Assembly (NCBI GenBank): GCA_037445025.1
Contig: JBBILI010000010.1
Span: 62,001-126,000, forward strand
Reading direction: 5' to 3'
Source: CAIQQQ01 sp037445025
Lineage (GTDB): Bacteria; Pseudomonadota; Alphaproteobacteria; Acetobacterales; Acetobacteraceae
DNA length: 64,000 nt
The position numbers and the translations under genes were made by a program. Positions 44,050-54,054 of the stretch are shown piece after piece. Numbering within the stretch: position 1 is the stretch's first letter; each line of letters starts with the position of its first letter. Under the pieces are notes generated by a model that saw only the letters and a list, made by a program, of their open reading frames with translations, made no database searches and was not told the origin of the DNA.

Positions 44050-45560
44050 GCGGCCGGCGCCACCAGGCTTGCGCCGGTCATCTCCGCCGGCTGCGCCACG
44101 CCGAGCAGCGCCAGCAGCGTCGGCGCGATGTCGGCGAGGCGGCCATCGTGCAGCTTCCCGGGGCTGTTCATCAGCAGCACCGGCACGGGGTTGGTGGTAT
44201 GGGCGGTGTGCGGGCCGCCGGTGGCGGGGTCGCGCATCTGTTCGCAGTTGCCGTGATCGGCGGTGACCAGCAATGCGCCGCCCTGGGCGGCCACCGCATC
44301 GGCGATGCGGCCGAGGCAGGCATCGACGGTCTCCACCGCGCGGATCGCGGCCGGCAGGCTGCCGGTGTGGCCGACCATGTCAGGGTTGGCGAAGTTCAGG
44401 ACCAGCATGTCGTACTGTCCCGAGCCGATCGCCACGACGGCGCGGTCGGTCAGCTCAGGCGCCGACATCTCGGGCTGCAGGTCGTAGGTGGCGACCTTCG
44501 GCGAGGGCACCATCACCCGGTCCTCGCCGGGGTTGGGCACCTCGATGCCGCCGTTGAAGAAATAGGTGACGTGGGGGTATTTCTCGGTCTCGGCCATGCG
44601 CAGCTGGCGCAGGCCGGCGGCGGCGACCACCTGGCCCAGCAGATGCTCCATGGTCTGTGGCGCGAACAGCGCCGACATGAACGGGGCGAGATCGTCGCTG
44701 TAGCGGGTCATGCCGACGCAGGCGGCGAACTTCACCACGCGGGAGCGCTCGAAGCCGGTGAAATCAGGGTCGACCAGGGCGGTGAGGATCTCGCGTGCCC
44801 GGTCGGCGCGGAAGTTGAAGCACAGCAGCCCGTCGCCGTCGCGCATGCCGCGGTAGCCGCCGATGACGGCGGGGATGACGAACTCGTCGGTCACGTCGCG
44901 GGCATAGGCGTCATCGACCACCGAGGACGGGTCGGCGAAGCCGGGGCCGGTGGCTTCGGCCATGGTCATGTAGGCCTTGGCGACACGGTCCCAGCGTTTG
45001 TCGCGGTCCATGGCGTAGTAGCGGCCGGAGACCGTGGCCACCCGCACCTGCTCGGGCAGGGCCGCCTGGAAGGCGCGCACGGCGTCACCGCCTGAGCGGG
45101 GCGGCGTGTCGCGGCCGTCGAGAATGACATGGGCGACGGTCGGGATGCCGGCTTCGGCCAGCACGCGGGCCAGGGCGGCGCCGTGGTCCTGGTGGGAATG
45201 CACGCCGCCGGGCGAGACCAGGCCGATCAGGTGGCAGGTGCCGCCGGTGGCGCGCAGGCGCTCGATCAGCCCCAGCAGCGCCGGGGCATGCGAGATCGAG
45301 CCGTCGGCGATGGCGCTGCCGATGCGCGGCAGGTCCTGCATGACCACCCGGCCGGCGCCGATGTTGAGATGGCCGACCTCGGAATTGCCCATCTGCCCCT
45401 CGGGCAGGCCGACATCGAGCCCCGAGGTGCGCAGATGCGCGTGCGGCCAGGCGTTCCAGAGCGCGTCGAAGCGGGGGGTGCTGGCGAGGGCCACGGCATT
45501 GTCCTCGGTCGCGGCACTGGTGCCCCAGCCATCCAGAACCACAAGCATCACCGGTCGCAT
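44046..45560 (-). CDS. gpmI: 2,3-bisphosphoglycerate-independent phosphoglycerate mutase
   Basis: A 504-residue cytosolic glycolytic enzyme that interconverts 3- and 2-phosphoglycerate with two Mn ions. Family blocks are all present: VVLDGWG at the start, the phospho-serine motif GNSEVGHLNIGAGR near residue 60, HSHQDHG, ILDGRDTPP, RADRARE, and VTADHGNCEQM near the end. The start at 45560 gives the usual N-terminus; a GTG five codons upstream (45575) is possible. It is followed by the EnvC-like gene with a 4-bp overlap. Confidence 0.93.
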   Translation of the reverse strand: MRPVMLVVLDGWGTSAATEDNAVALASTPRFDALWNAWPHAHLRTSGLDVGLPEGQMGNSEVGHLNIGAGRVVMQDLPRIGSAIADGSISHAPALLGLIERLRATGGTCHLIGLVSPGGVHSHQDHGAALARVLAEAGIPTVAHVILDGRDTPPRSGGDAVRAFQAALPEQVRVATVSGRYYAMDRDKRWDRVAKAYMTMAEATGPGFADPSSVVDDAYARDVTDEFVIPAVIGGYRGMRDGDGLLCFNFRADRAREILTALVDPDFTGFERSRVVKFAACVGMTRYSDDLAPFMSALFAPQTMEHLLGQVVAAAGLRQLRMAETEKYPHVTYFFNGGIEVPNPGEDRVMVPSPKVATYDLQPEMSAPELTDRAVVAIGSGQYDMLVLNFANPDMVGHTGSLPAAIRAVETVDACLGRIADAVAAQGGALLVTADHGNCEQMRDPATGGPHTAHTTNPVPVLLMNSPGKLHDGRLADIAPTLLALLGVAQPAEMTGASLVAPAA

Positions 45561-45669
45561 CTTGGCCGCCCCCACATCGTCGCGTCAGTATCCTGACAGA
45601 TTCTGTGCGTATGGGGCGATCTCATGACAGGACGCAAGCGTGGGGCGGCGCGCAAGGCGCCCGCCCGCG

Positions 45670-46230
45670 CTAGCGTGGGCCCGGTTTGGGTCTGTCGCCA
45701 AGCTGAAGCTGGGTGAACCACCAGATCAGGCTGCCCAGCACCACGATCACGCCGGCGCCGACCGACAGCAGCAGGGGGGACTGGTCCAGCCAGCCCAGCC
45801 CGGGCACGACCAGGAACAGCACGCCGCCCACGGCGCAGATCTGCCAGACGCGCGCCTGCACGCCGGCGACGAAGGTGCCGAGGCCCAGCAGCGTCATCAT
45901 GGCGAGCGAGGTGGCGTTGGCATTCATCACGCCCTGGACGCCGCTGTTGAACAGAAAATAGATCGCCAGCAGCAGGGCGAGCCAGTCCAGCACCAGCCTG
46001 AGCATGAAGCCGAACTTCTCGACCTGGTCGGAGAAATGCCGCCATCCCTCGGCGATGGAGATGATCGCGAACACCGGGGTGATGATCACCCAGTAGCCGA
46101 CCGGCAGCCGCAGCACGACGCCTGTGACCGCGAGCGTCAGCATGGCGAGATAGGGGATGTCGTGGATGAACCAGCGCATCAGCTCCGAGCGTTGCTGCGC
46201 CGCAGCCGTGTGGCGGGCGGCGTCAGGCAT
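45670..46230 (-). CDS. Multi-pass membrane protein, paralogue of the gene at 47318
   Basis: A 186-residue protein with about five membrane segments and a soluble N-terminus. The stretch LMRWFIHDIPYLAMLTLAVTG and ARVWQICAVGGVLFL are closely mirrored in the protein encoded at 47318-47920 on the other strand. No family of known function is recognised. The start is uncertain: ATG 46230 is preferred, a TTG at 46293 would add 21 residues. It lies downstream of the PRC-barrel gene on the same strand. Confidence 0.7.
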   Translation of the reverse strand: MPDAARHTAAAQQRSELMRWFIHDIPYLAMLTLAVTGVVLRLPVGYWVIITPVFAIISIAEGWRHFSDQVEKFGFMLRLVLDWLALLLAIYFLFNSGVQGVMNANATSLAMMTLLGLGTFVAGVQARVWQICAVGGVLFLVVPGLGWLDQSPLLLSVGAGVIVVLGSLIWWFTQLQLGDRPKPGPR

Positions 46231-46318
46231 GCGAAGCGCGGTGATGGGCGGCGCCGCCTGCGACCGACCTGAAGGGGTGGAGATCCATGACAACCTCGGG
46301 TGTGCGGGACGATGCGGG

Positions 46319-46984
46319 TCAGGCCGCCGGGAGGTCGGACCAGTCGGGTTCCGTCCAGGAGGAGCTGGTTTTGATCTTGTAGCAGGTCAGGTCGATATGG
46401 ATGTCTCTGGCGCCCCAGTCGATGTCCTTGATCTCGGCGGGGGAGACCAGGACGTGCTTGCCGAAGCCCCAGTTCCGCGTGTCGATCACGGCGTATTCGA
46501 TGTTCCAGCTCTCGTCGTCGACCAGGAGGTCGTCGAGATGTCCGATATCGCCGTCGAGGGCGTGGATATGGTAGCCGGTGACTTCGCTGAGGCTGCGCAG
46601 GTGGGGGTCTCCGGAGGATGAGTCGCCTTCGTTGCTCCAGACATCGTTGTAGGGGCCGCCGTTCCAGGTTGGGGTGTGGCCGTAGTAGCTGTTCAGGGCG
46701 TGATCCATCCGCAGTGACACCGGCTCGTCGCTTGCCAGATCCGGGCTGTCCTCGACCTGGCGTTTGCTGAGTTTCACGGGAAAGGCGCGTTGCGCGACAT
46801 CGGCGCGTTCGAGGCCGCGCGGGTGGAGCAGCACCTTGCGGCCCGCGAGCCAGGAGCCGGTGTTGATCACCAGCCAGCGCAGGGTCCAGGAGCGGTCGTC
46901 GAACAGGAAATCGGAAACGGAGCCGACCTTTCCGTCGCTGGCCTCGATGGTGTAGCCCAGGAAGCCGGTTGCGCGGCGCTGCAT
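46319..46984 (-). CDS. PRC-barrel domain protein (two barrels)
   Basis: A 221-residue protein with two PRC-barrel-like modules: residues 1-75 (GYTIEASDGKVGSVSDFLFD, then WLVINTGSWLAGRKVLL) and residues 135-205 (GYHIHALDGDIGHLDDLLVD, then YAVIDTRNWGFGKHVLV). Such stress-type PRC-barrel proteins are common in alphaproteobacteria; their role is unclear. The ATG at 46984 follows GAAGGACG. It sits between two paralogous membrane protein genes. Confidence 0.85.
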   Translation of the reverse strand: MQRRATGFLGYTIEASDGKVGSVSDFLFDDRSWTLRWLVINTGSWLAGRKVLLHPRGLERADVAQRAFPVKLSKRQVEDSPDLASDEPVSLRMDHALNSYYGHTPTWNGGPYNDVWSNEGDSSSGDPHLRSLSEVTGYHIHALDGDIGHLDDLLVDDESWNIEYAVIDTRNWGFGKHVLVSPAEIKDIDWGARDIHIDLTCYKIKTSSSWTEPDWSDLPAA

Positions 46985-47111
46985 GTTCGTCGTCCTTCGG
47001 TGGTTGCCCCTGACGGGCACCCGGCACTTGTTCACGCTGCTATAACCGCGCCGCCTCACCCAAGGCAGCTTCGGACACTACGCACCCCTCCCCGCTTGCT
47101 CACACCCAACG

Positions 47112-47149
47112 AACAAAAAGTCTTTTGCTTCTTTTCTTCAGAAAAGAAG
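47112..47149. repeat. R1 half copy
   Basis: AAAAAGTCTTTTGC then hairpin CTTCTTTTC..GAAAAGAAG (47128-47149). It lies in the divergent gap between the PRC-barrel gene and the second membrane protein gene; the remaining 168 bp to 47317 show nothing else clear. Confidence 0.65.
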
Positions 47150-47317
47150 TGCTTTCTTTGCTGTCTTGTCTGCCAAAGATTGATCCAGGTAGTTTCCGAG
47201 GCTGTTGCCCAGTCTCCCGCGGTGCCACCAGCAAGGCCTGACCCGGAGCATCGGCATGACCATCGACCCAAGGCTGAACGCAGCGTGCCGAGGCGACCTC
47301 ATGTCGGATGCGCGGTG

Positions 47318-47920
47318 ATGGACACGGTCACGCATCTCGAACCGCGTATTGGCCCGGGGCCTGCGGTGGAGCCTGTGGTTGCTGTGCACCCTGTGGCCGT
47401 GGTTCCGGTGGCGCCGCGGGCCGCGGTGCTGCGCTGGCTGCTGCATGATCTTCCCTACATCACGAAGCTGCTGCTTGCGCTGGCTGGCGTGGTGGTGAAG
47501 CTGCCGTTTGCCTACTCGCTGATTCTGATTCCGCTGTTCGGGATCATCTCGATTGCGACGGGATGGCACCACGCCGCCTCGCGCCAGGAGCAGTTCGAGC
47601 TGGTGTGGCGGATGGCGCTGACCTGGTGTGCGCTGCTGCTGGCGATCTTCCTGATGTTTTCGGACAGTCTTTCGACGTTGCTGCGCGGCAACGCCACACG
47701 GCCGGAGATGCTGACGCTGTTGGCGCTGGGCACGTTCACGGCGGGGGTTCAGGCACGGGAGTGGCGGATCTGCAGTGTCGGGGGATTATTGTTTCTGTCG
47801 GTGCCGGCGATGGTGTGGCTGCATGATTCACCCAGGCTGCTCGGCGGCTCCGCCGTGGCGGCGATTGCCTTGGGCGCCCTGGCCTGGTGGATGCTGCCGA
47901 ACCGCAACGCCAAAGGATAA
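47318..47920 (+). CDS. Multi-pass membrane protein, paralogue of the gene at 45670
   Basis: A 200-residue protein. The first 40 residues are soluble and Pro/Val rich; then LRWLLHDLPYITKLLLALAGV and about four more membrane segments follow, with VQAREWRICSVGGLLFL matching VQARVWQICAVGGVLFL of the gene at 45670. The ATG at 47318 has no strong ribosome site but gives a plausible start. The function is unknown. Confidence 0.72.
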   Translation: MDTVTHLEPRIGPGPAVEPVVAVHPVAVVPVAPRAAVLRWLLHDLPYITKLLLALAGVVVKLPFAYSLILIPLFGIISIATGWHHAASRQEQFELVWRMALTWCALLLAIFLMFSDSLSTLLRGNATRPEMLTLLALGTFTAGVQAREWRICSVGGLLFLSVPAMVWLHDSPRLLGGSAVAAIALGALAWWMLPNRNAKG

Positions 47921-47990
47921 AAGTTTTTTTCTTCTTTTTTTCAAAGAAGAAGTTTTTTATTTGAAAAGAAAGAACCAAAGAAACTTTTAT
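47921..47990. repeat. R1 copy, degenerate
   Basis: AAAGTTTTTTTCTTCTTTTTTTC with an imperfect inverse (47931-47952), then a second worn A/T hairpin (TTTTATTTGAAAAG, AAGAACC, AAACTTTTATTCG). It lies between the convergent membrane protein and Clp-like genes and overlaps the Clp-like stop by a few bases. Confidence 0.5.
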
Positions 47991-50286
47991 TCGTTGGGGG
48001 CCGGGACTTCCTGGAGGATGCGGGTCAGGCTGAAGGTGTCGGTGGCGAGGTCGAATTCGAGGCGGACCTTGTCGCTGAGGGGGGTGTCGTCGCCCTGCAT
48101 CTCCAGCAGGCGGGCCATCAGGTAGTCCGTCACCAGGGGACGGACGCGCTTCTTGACGATCTGGCGCGGACTGCGCCCGCCTTGCGACGGCACGTGATGC
48201 TTGTCGATGATCGGTCTGAGCACAGGCTCGTCCGCCTCGATCGAAATGCCGCGCTCCTGATAGTCGCGATTGATCTTGGCCAGCTCCTTCTTGAGGATCC
48301 TGAGCGCCGTGTCATGGTCGAGCGCCTTGTAGACATAGACCTCATCGACCCGGCCGATGAATTCCGGACGGAACAGCGCAAGCCCGCTCTCCTTCGACTT
48401 GGCCTCGCACAGCACGGTGCGGATCACCTCCTGGTGCTCGTCCTGCCGGTTGAGCTCCTCGGCGGTGAGGTCCTCGGCCGTGACGGCGTTGGTGGTGATC
48501 ACCATCAGCTTGCCCTTGAAGCTGATCTTCTTGCCGTTGGACAAGGTGATCTCGCCTTCTTCGCGGATCTGCATCATCACGTCGTAGATATTCGGGTCGG
48601 TCTTGTCGATCTCGTCAAACACCACGATGTCCTTGTTCTCGCACTCCTCCATGGTGGGCGCGCCCTCGTCCAAGCCGATCAGGCCGGGGGCGGCGCCGGT
48701 GAGGCGGGAGATGGCGCTCTTGTCCTTGAACTCGCTCATCCGCAGCACGGCCGGCATGGACGCGGCGCCGCCGTCCCAGCGGGCCAGCACGCGGGTCAGT
48801 TCGGTCTTGCCCAGGCCGGTGCCGCCGGTGAACAGCAGCACGCCGGCGGGGCGGGAGGGCTCGCTCACGCCCAGCTCACGCTCGCGCCAGACCTTGGCCA
48901 CCGCCTTGACCGGCGCCTCCTGGCCGAAGATCTCGGCGCCGAGGTCGATCTCCAGCCCGCGCAGCCGGTCGAGCTTGTTGGCCGACAGGTTGGACAGCGG
49001 CACGCCGGAATCGTCGCTGAACACCTTGCGCACATCGGCCTTGGTGACCTCCGGGCGCACCTGGTGCAGCGCGTGGGACTCTCGCGCCACACTGGCCTGG
49101 GCGCCGGGCAGCCCGTCCTTCAGCGTGTTGAAATCCCGCCGCTCATCGGCGCTGCGATCCTGCTGCGGCCTGGCCTCGATCGCACCGAGGCGGCTTTCGA
49201 TGTCGTCCAGCGCGTGTCGGGCCTTCAGGTAGGGTCCGAACCGGGTCTCATAGGTCTGGTTGACCGACTGATATCGATGCCGCAACGCCACGAACTGGAT
49301 GGCGATGGCGGCCGCGACGGCGTTGCCGATCGGGTGGGCCTGGGCCGTCACCTCCTGCCGGTCGCGCAGGGCGCCCATCTGGTCGCGCAGCTCGGCCAGC
49401 TCGATGGGCTCTGCGAAGACGTTGATCCGGACCATGGCGCCGACCTTGTCGGCAAAGGAGATCGCCTGCTCCGGGCGCCGGCTGGAGGCGAAGGCGCGGC
49501 CGGGGTAGCGGCCGCGCAGGCGGATGATCTCGTCGGCGACCGGCTCGCTGTAGTCGATGTTGTGGACCAGGCTGAGACGGCGGAAATGTGACATCGGCAC
49601 CGGCTTCAGACCGTCCAGGCCCCGCTCCGCCATCTCCATGACCTGGAAGCAGCGCAGGATGACGGTGGCCGCGTGGCGATGCTGTCGTTGTTCCGGGTGT
49701 CGGAGATGATGATGGCCTGCACGTCGTCGCTGCCTTCCAGGCCCGCGAGCAGCGCCTGCATCATGCGGTCGGAGGCCTCGCCCGAGGCCTTCACCAGGTC
49801 GTCGATGTGATCGATGATCAGCAGACCGTGGTTGCGCCTGACGTATTCCAGCGATCTGCTGAAGCCGTCGACCCGGCCGAGCGGCGGGCCGGTGAGGAAC
49901 AGGCTGACGTTGAACAGGAAGAACGGTCCGCCGAGCATGGAGCTGCTGAGGCGCTTTTCGGTGCGCGCGCGGATGAATTCGTCGGCCAGCGTGGTCTTGC
50001 CCGTGCCCGGTTCGCCGCGGATCCACATGCTGTTGACGCGGGCCGAGGCCAGCACGGTGTGCAGCTCGGTCAGCCGAGCGTTGAGGCCGACATGGCGGGT
50101 CAGCCTGGTCCGGGTCGGCGGCGTGTCCTGCCGGGTGGTGTGCTGTTCGGAGGCCTTGGCGTCGGCGGCGCCGACCTCGCCGGACAGTCCGGCCAGGCAT
50201 TCGGCGTAGGCGTCGAACTGCACCTGGAGCAGGAACGGCATGGCCGGGTCGGCCGGAAAGTTCGGCACCGTCGTCAGGAGGCTCAT
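47987..50286 (-). pseudogene. Clp/Hsp100-like double AAA ATPase, frameshifted
   Basis: Together two frames encode about 765 residues with two AAA modules. The first (start 50286, MSLLTTVPNFPADPAMPF) has Walker A RGEPGTGKTTL and Walker B GLLIIDHIDD, then loses frame near 49674, where one base is missing (CC read as C). The second frame resumes with TVILRCFQVMEMAERGLDGL and has the D2 module: Walker A TGGTGLGKTEL, Walker B IVVFDEIDKTDPNIY, sensor VITTNAV and arginine finger FRPEFIGRVDEV. The ClpB middle domain is only partly kept and no ClpP-binding loop is evident. The partner could be the helical protein upstream. Confidence 0.72.
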
Positions 50287-50317
50287 GGTTCATCCATCGT
50301 TGCGGTCTGAGACCGGA

Positions 50318-51315
50318 TCAGGATTGCGCCGCGACGGTCTCAGCCGCGGCCGGCACGGTCGGCACCGAGCCCTGCGGCGTGGGCGGCAGGCGCGGTGCCG
50401 GGACAGCTGGGCCGTCGAGCTTTTCCAGGCCGGCATCGACCTTCTGGAAATCGGCCATGGCGGCGCGCACGGCATTGGCCGAGACCTTCACCTGCTCGAC
50501 GAGTTCCATCGAATTCAGGCTGCGCTCGATGGCCTTGTCGGTGCGCTCGGTGATCAGCGTCTGCGCATTGCCGAGGGCCGCGATGGCGGCGCGCATCTGG
50601 TCGAGATTCTCGGTCTCGAGGCGGAACTGCGCGCCGGTGGCGCCTTCGAGGTTGGAGCCGAAGATCTCCTGCGCCTTCTTAGTGGCATCGCGCACGCCGG
50701 CGGCGAGCAGGCCGTCGCGGAGGGCGACACCCTGCTGCAGGCCCATCTCAAGGGCGCTGGCGGTCACCGGCAGGGCCTGCTGCTGCGGGTTGGAGAGCAG
50801 CTCGTGCTGGGCGTCGATGAGGCTTGCGAACTGCTGGGCGCGCGCCTCGGCCTGAACATTGGCCGAGGCCAGCATCTCGAACGACACCACCTTTCCCTGC
50901 AGGATGCGCTCATAGTCCAGCGCGCGCTGGTTGGCCTGGTTGGCGCTGTCGAGCTTCACGGTCAGCAGCGTCACCTGGGCATCGTCGCCCTCGGCGGCCG
51001 CCCTGTCCTTGGTGCGCTCGTCGACCTCCACGTGCAGGCTTTCGCTCTGCGCATGGGTCTGGCGGGCCACCACCTGCAGCGCGCCCTTGAGGATGGTCTC
51101 GCCGGTCGCCATGCGGTTGAGGATGACGGTGATATCGGTGCAGGCGGCGCGGCTTCTGGCGTTGGCGTTGAACAGCCGGTCGATGGAGACGCGGGTGCCC
51201 TTGATGAGGGCCAGGCTGTCCTGCGCGGTCTGCAGGATCTGCTCGGTGAGCCCTCCCTCGGTGGCATCGACGGTGCGCAGGATGGTCAGTTCGCCGTCCT
51301 CCAGCTTGCTGTTGC
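50318..51315 (-). CDS. Helical coiled-coil protein, 5' truncated
   Basis: The open frame gives at least 264 residues from ATG 51112 (MATGETILKGALQVVARQTH) and stays convincing upstream to about 51315 (LEDGELTILRTVDATEGGLT, ALIKGTRVSIDRLFNANARS), where it meets the 5' end of an MFS remnant. No start codon or ribosome site is visible there, so the true N-terminus is lost. It is almost all alpha-helical with Gln/Ala-rich heptads and a Pro-rich tail. TelA-like proteins look similar, but no firm family match is claimed. It lies 31 bp upstream of the Clp-like gene in the same direction. Confidence 0.6.
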
Positions 51316-52010
51316 GCTGGCCTGCTTCCGCAGTTCGCCCAGCAGCAGCTGGGCTGCAACGCGACCTGGGCCGGGCTGGTGCTGGCGCCGGGGGCGGTCA
51401 TCCTGATCATGCTGATTCCTGTGGCCGGGATGATCATGCGTTTTGTTCCTGTCAAATACGTCATCGCCGGCGGCGGGCTCGCGCTGGGCGGGGCGCTGAT
51501 CTATTCGATGGGTCTGGTGCCGATGCTGGACTTCCGGCACCTCGCCTATATGCGCGCGGCGCAGACGGCGGGCCTGGCGCTGCTGTTCGTGCCGATCAGC
51601 ACCATCGCCTATGCCACCCTGCCTTCGGCCCAGAACAACGACGCCGCCGCCCTGTTCAGCATGGCGCGCAATGTCTGTGGCGGGATCGGCATTTCGGTGT
51701 CGACGGCGCTGATCACCGACCATGAGCAGACACCCGGCAGGCGCGGCTGGTGGCGCATCTGGCGGTGACCAGCCAGCCTTATGACCGGCTGCTGCAGCAG
51801 GTTCAGCAGGCGCTGCACAATTCCGGCCAGACCCTGGCGCAGGCCGCCCACAACGCCCCGGGCAAGGTGTTCGCGATGTTGCAGGCGCAGACCGCCGTGC
51901 TGGCCTACAGCGATGTGTTTCTGATCACCGCCTGCCTCAGCTATCTCTTGCTTCCGGCCGCCCTGCTGATGTCAGCCTACCGCAGCACGGACAAGGCGAC
52001 GACATCATGA
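51315..52010 (+). pseudogene. MFS transporter (DHA2/EmrB type), 3' remnant with frameshift
   Basis: Only the last third of a 14-helix drug exporter remains. It begins abruptly at LPQFAQQQLGCNATWAGLVL, a conserved EmrB segment, runs to LITDHEQT, then changes frame and continues VAHLAVTSQPYDRLLQQVQQ to a TGA at 52010. One missing C in a CCC run near 51734 restores the frame. The first two-thirds are absent, cut at the same point as the gene on the other strand. The stop overlaps the fumC start (ATGA). Confidence 0.75.
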
Positions 52011-53434
52011 TGCCAGCTTCGCCGGACGGGGGCGAAACCCGGATCGAACATGACGCGCTCGGTGACGTCGCTGTGCCCGCCGCACATCTGTGGGGGGCGC
52101 AGACCGAGCGCAGCCGGGTGCATTTCCCGATCGGCACCCGCGGCTATGTGTGGGGGCGCGATGTCATCCACGCCTTCGGTCTCGTCAAGCTGGCCTGCGC
52201 CGAGGCCAATGCGGCGCTCGGCCGGCTTCCGGCGGACAAGGCCGCGCTGATCGGGCGCGCCGCCCGGGAGGTGCGCGACGGGCGATGGGATGGCGAGTTT
52301 CCGCTGGTGGTGTTCCAGACGGGGTCCGGCACACAGGGCAACATGAACGCCAACGAGGTGATCGCCAACCGCGCCATTCAGCTCGCCGGCGGCGTGGTGG
52401 GCAGCAAGCGCCCGATCGACCCGAACGACGACGTCAATCACAGCCAGTCCTCCAACGACGTGTTCCCGACCGTGATGCATGTCGCCGCCGTCACGGTGAT
52501 CGAGACCCGGCTGATCCCGGCGCTGGCCGGGCTTTGCGCGACGTTTGCCGCCGGGACGGCAGATTTCGCCGATGTGGTGATGACCGGACGCACCCATCTG
52601 CAGGACGCCACGCCGATCACGCTGGGGCAGGTCATGTCCGGCTGGCTGGCCCAGCTTGACGCTGCCGCCGACGGCATCAGGCGCGCCTTGCCGGGGCTGT
52701 TCGAGCTCGCCATCGGCGGCACCGCCGTCGGCACCGGGCTCAATGCGGCTCCGCGGTTCGGCGCCGCCGTGGCCGACCTGATCGCGCAGGCCACCGGCCG
52801 GCCGTTCCGTGTCGCCACCAACCACTTTGCAGCCCTGTCGGCACATGACGCGATCGTTGCGATGTCGGCCACGCTCCGCACCCTGGCCGGCGCCTGCCTG
52901 AAGATCGCCAACGATATCCGCTGGTACGCCTCCGGCCCGCGCACCGGCATCGGCGAGCTGATCCTGCCGGAGAACGAACCGGGCTCGTCGATCATGCCGG
53001 GCAAGATCAACCCCACCCAGTGCGAGGCGCTCACCATGGTTGCCGTGCAGGTGTTTGGCCATGACCACGCCGTGGCCTTCGCCGGCAGCCAAGGCAACTT
53101 CCAGCTCAACGTCTACAAGCCGGTCATGCTGGACAACCTGCTCGACAGCGCCCACCTGCTGGCCGACGCGCTCACCGCCTTCGACACGCATTGCGCCCGC
53201 GGCCTCATCCCCAACCGCACGCGCATCGCAGCACATCTCGCCGATAATCTGATGCTGGCAACGGCCCTGAACCCGCATATCGGCTACGCCGCCGCGGCGC
53301 GAACAGCGCTGCTCGCCAACCGCGAGGGGCTGTCGCTGCGCGATGCAGCACTGCAGCTTGGCCTCGCAACGTCAGAGCAGTTCGACGCCTGGGTGAACCC
53401 GCTCGACATGACCCGCTCCCTGCAGCCCGACTGA
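52007..53434 (+). CDS. fumC: Fumarate hydratase class II
   Basis: A 475-residue homotetrameric enzyme of the TCA cycle that interconverts fumarate and malate without an Fe-S cluster. Whole family order is kept: DALGDVAVPAAHLWGAQTER, TGSGTQGNMNANEV, DDVNHSQSSNDVFPT, GRTHLQDATPITLGQ and the signature GSSIMPGKIN near residue 325. Start at 52007 overlaps the MFS remnant stop by 4 bp, so it may have been translated as part of that older operon. It ends at the stop codon of the small gene on the other strand without a gap. Confidence 0.93.
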   Translation: MMPASPDGGETRIEHDALGDVAVPAAHLWGAQTERSRVHFPIGTRGYVWGRDVIHAFGLVKLACAEANAALGRLPADKAALIGRAAREVRDGRWDGEFPLVVFQTGSGTQGNMNANEVIANRAIQLAGGVVGSKRPIDPNDDVNHSQSSNDVFPTVMHVAAVTVIETRLIPALAGLCATFAAGTADFADVVMTGRTHLQDATPITLGQVMSGWLAQLDAAADGIRRALPGLFELAIGGTAVGTGLNAAPRFGAAVADLIAQATGRPFRVATNHFAALSAHDAIVAMSATLRTLAGACLKIANDIRWYASGPRTGIGELILPENEPGSSIMPGKINPTQCEALTMVAVQVFGHDHAVAFAGSQGNFQLNVYKPVMLDNLLDSAHLLADALTAFDTHCARGLIPNRTRIAAHLADNLMLATALNPHIGYAAAARTALLANREGLSLRDAALQLGLATSEQFDAWVNPLDMTRSLQPD

Positions 53435-53641
53435 TCAGACCTTCCCGGCCCCCTTCCCCGCCGGGTGCGTGCGCCGGCCGGAGCCGCTCAGCCTGCCACC
53501 ACCCGAGAGCTTGTTCACCGTGGCCCAGGCGCACGCCTCAGCCTCTTCCTGCGGCAAGCCCTGCTTCTCGTAGCCGTCCTCGATGTGCTGAGCCTGGCGT
53601 TTCTGCTTGCCGGTGTAAGCCGACTTGTCACCGCGCGGCAT
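53435..53641 (-). CDS. Small basic protein of the so-called plasmid stabilization family
   Basis: A 68-residue protein. MPRGDKSAYTGKQKRQAQHI followed by EEAEACAWATVNK and a GGG-rich basic tail is a widespread alphaproteobacterial family, often labelled plasmid stabilization protein or ChaB-like without evidence of that role. The start at 53641 is fixed by the conserved MPRGDKSAYT. It converges on fumC with no intergenic base. Confidence 0.75.
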   Translation of the reverse strand: MPRGDKSAYTGKQKRQAQHIEDGYEKQGLPQEEAEACAWATVNKLSGGGRLSGSGRRTHPAGKGAGKV

Positions 53642-53689
53642 GGCTTTGCCTTTTCTTTGAGAGAGTTCATAGATATAAGGAAGTAAGGT

Positions 53690-53711
53690 CTTCTTTTCTG
53701 AAGAAAAGAAG
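53690..53711. repeat. R1 half copy
   Basis: Single hairpin CTTCTTTTCTG..GAAAAGAAG followed by CAAAAGAATTTTATG. It lies upstream of the small basic gene on the other strand. Confidence 0.65.
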
Positions 53712-53929
53712 CAAAAGAATTTTATGAATTTTTATTTATCACTTTGGGATAACATCGCCAATTTCTATGTGCCATGGTCCGCCCTGCTGAGAGGAGGCGT
53801 GTGTCAACCGCACGAGATGCCAAAGGAAACGAGATCGTTTTTCCGGTTTGTTGGTCCCGACCAACGCAGTGGTAGCCGAGTCCTTGTCGCATCCACGCCA
53901 CCTCTCAGCAGCCGCCTCTCGCGGACTGA
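53712..53929. other. Gene-free stretch with a small palindrome
   Basis: No convincing gene or RNA was seen. A perfect 7-bp inverted repeat GTTGGTC-CC-GACCAAC lies at 53850-53865. Short open frames here lack ribosome sites and family features. R2 copy 2 follows, then a 93-bp leader to tkt. Confidence 0.4.
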
Positions 53930-54054
53930 TACCAACGGCCTTGATCGATGACTCTTCCATCGATCAAGGCCGTTGGTATCAGGCGCCGGGTTGGCCGGCG
54001 GCGGCGCGCCAAACCAAGACCTATACCAACGGTCGTTCTTCATGACCGTTGGTA
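53930..54054. mobile_element. R2 two-hairpin element, copy 2 (125 bp)
   Basis: Same 125-bp structure and direction as copy 1, hairpin A first. It is flanked by TGA (53927-53929) and TGA (54055-54057), a 3-bp target duplication. It lies 93 bp before the transketolase start, where it could affect expression. Confidence 0.82.

Noticed and set aside
50318..51315. Firm assignment of the helical protein to TelA (toxic anion resistance)
   Set aside because: Only general helical, Gln/Ala-rich character is shared. No specific motif could be verified.
53724..53951. 75-codon open frame starting MNFYLSLWDNIANF
   Set aside because: It begins in the R1 tail, ends within R2 hairpin A, and has no recognisable features.
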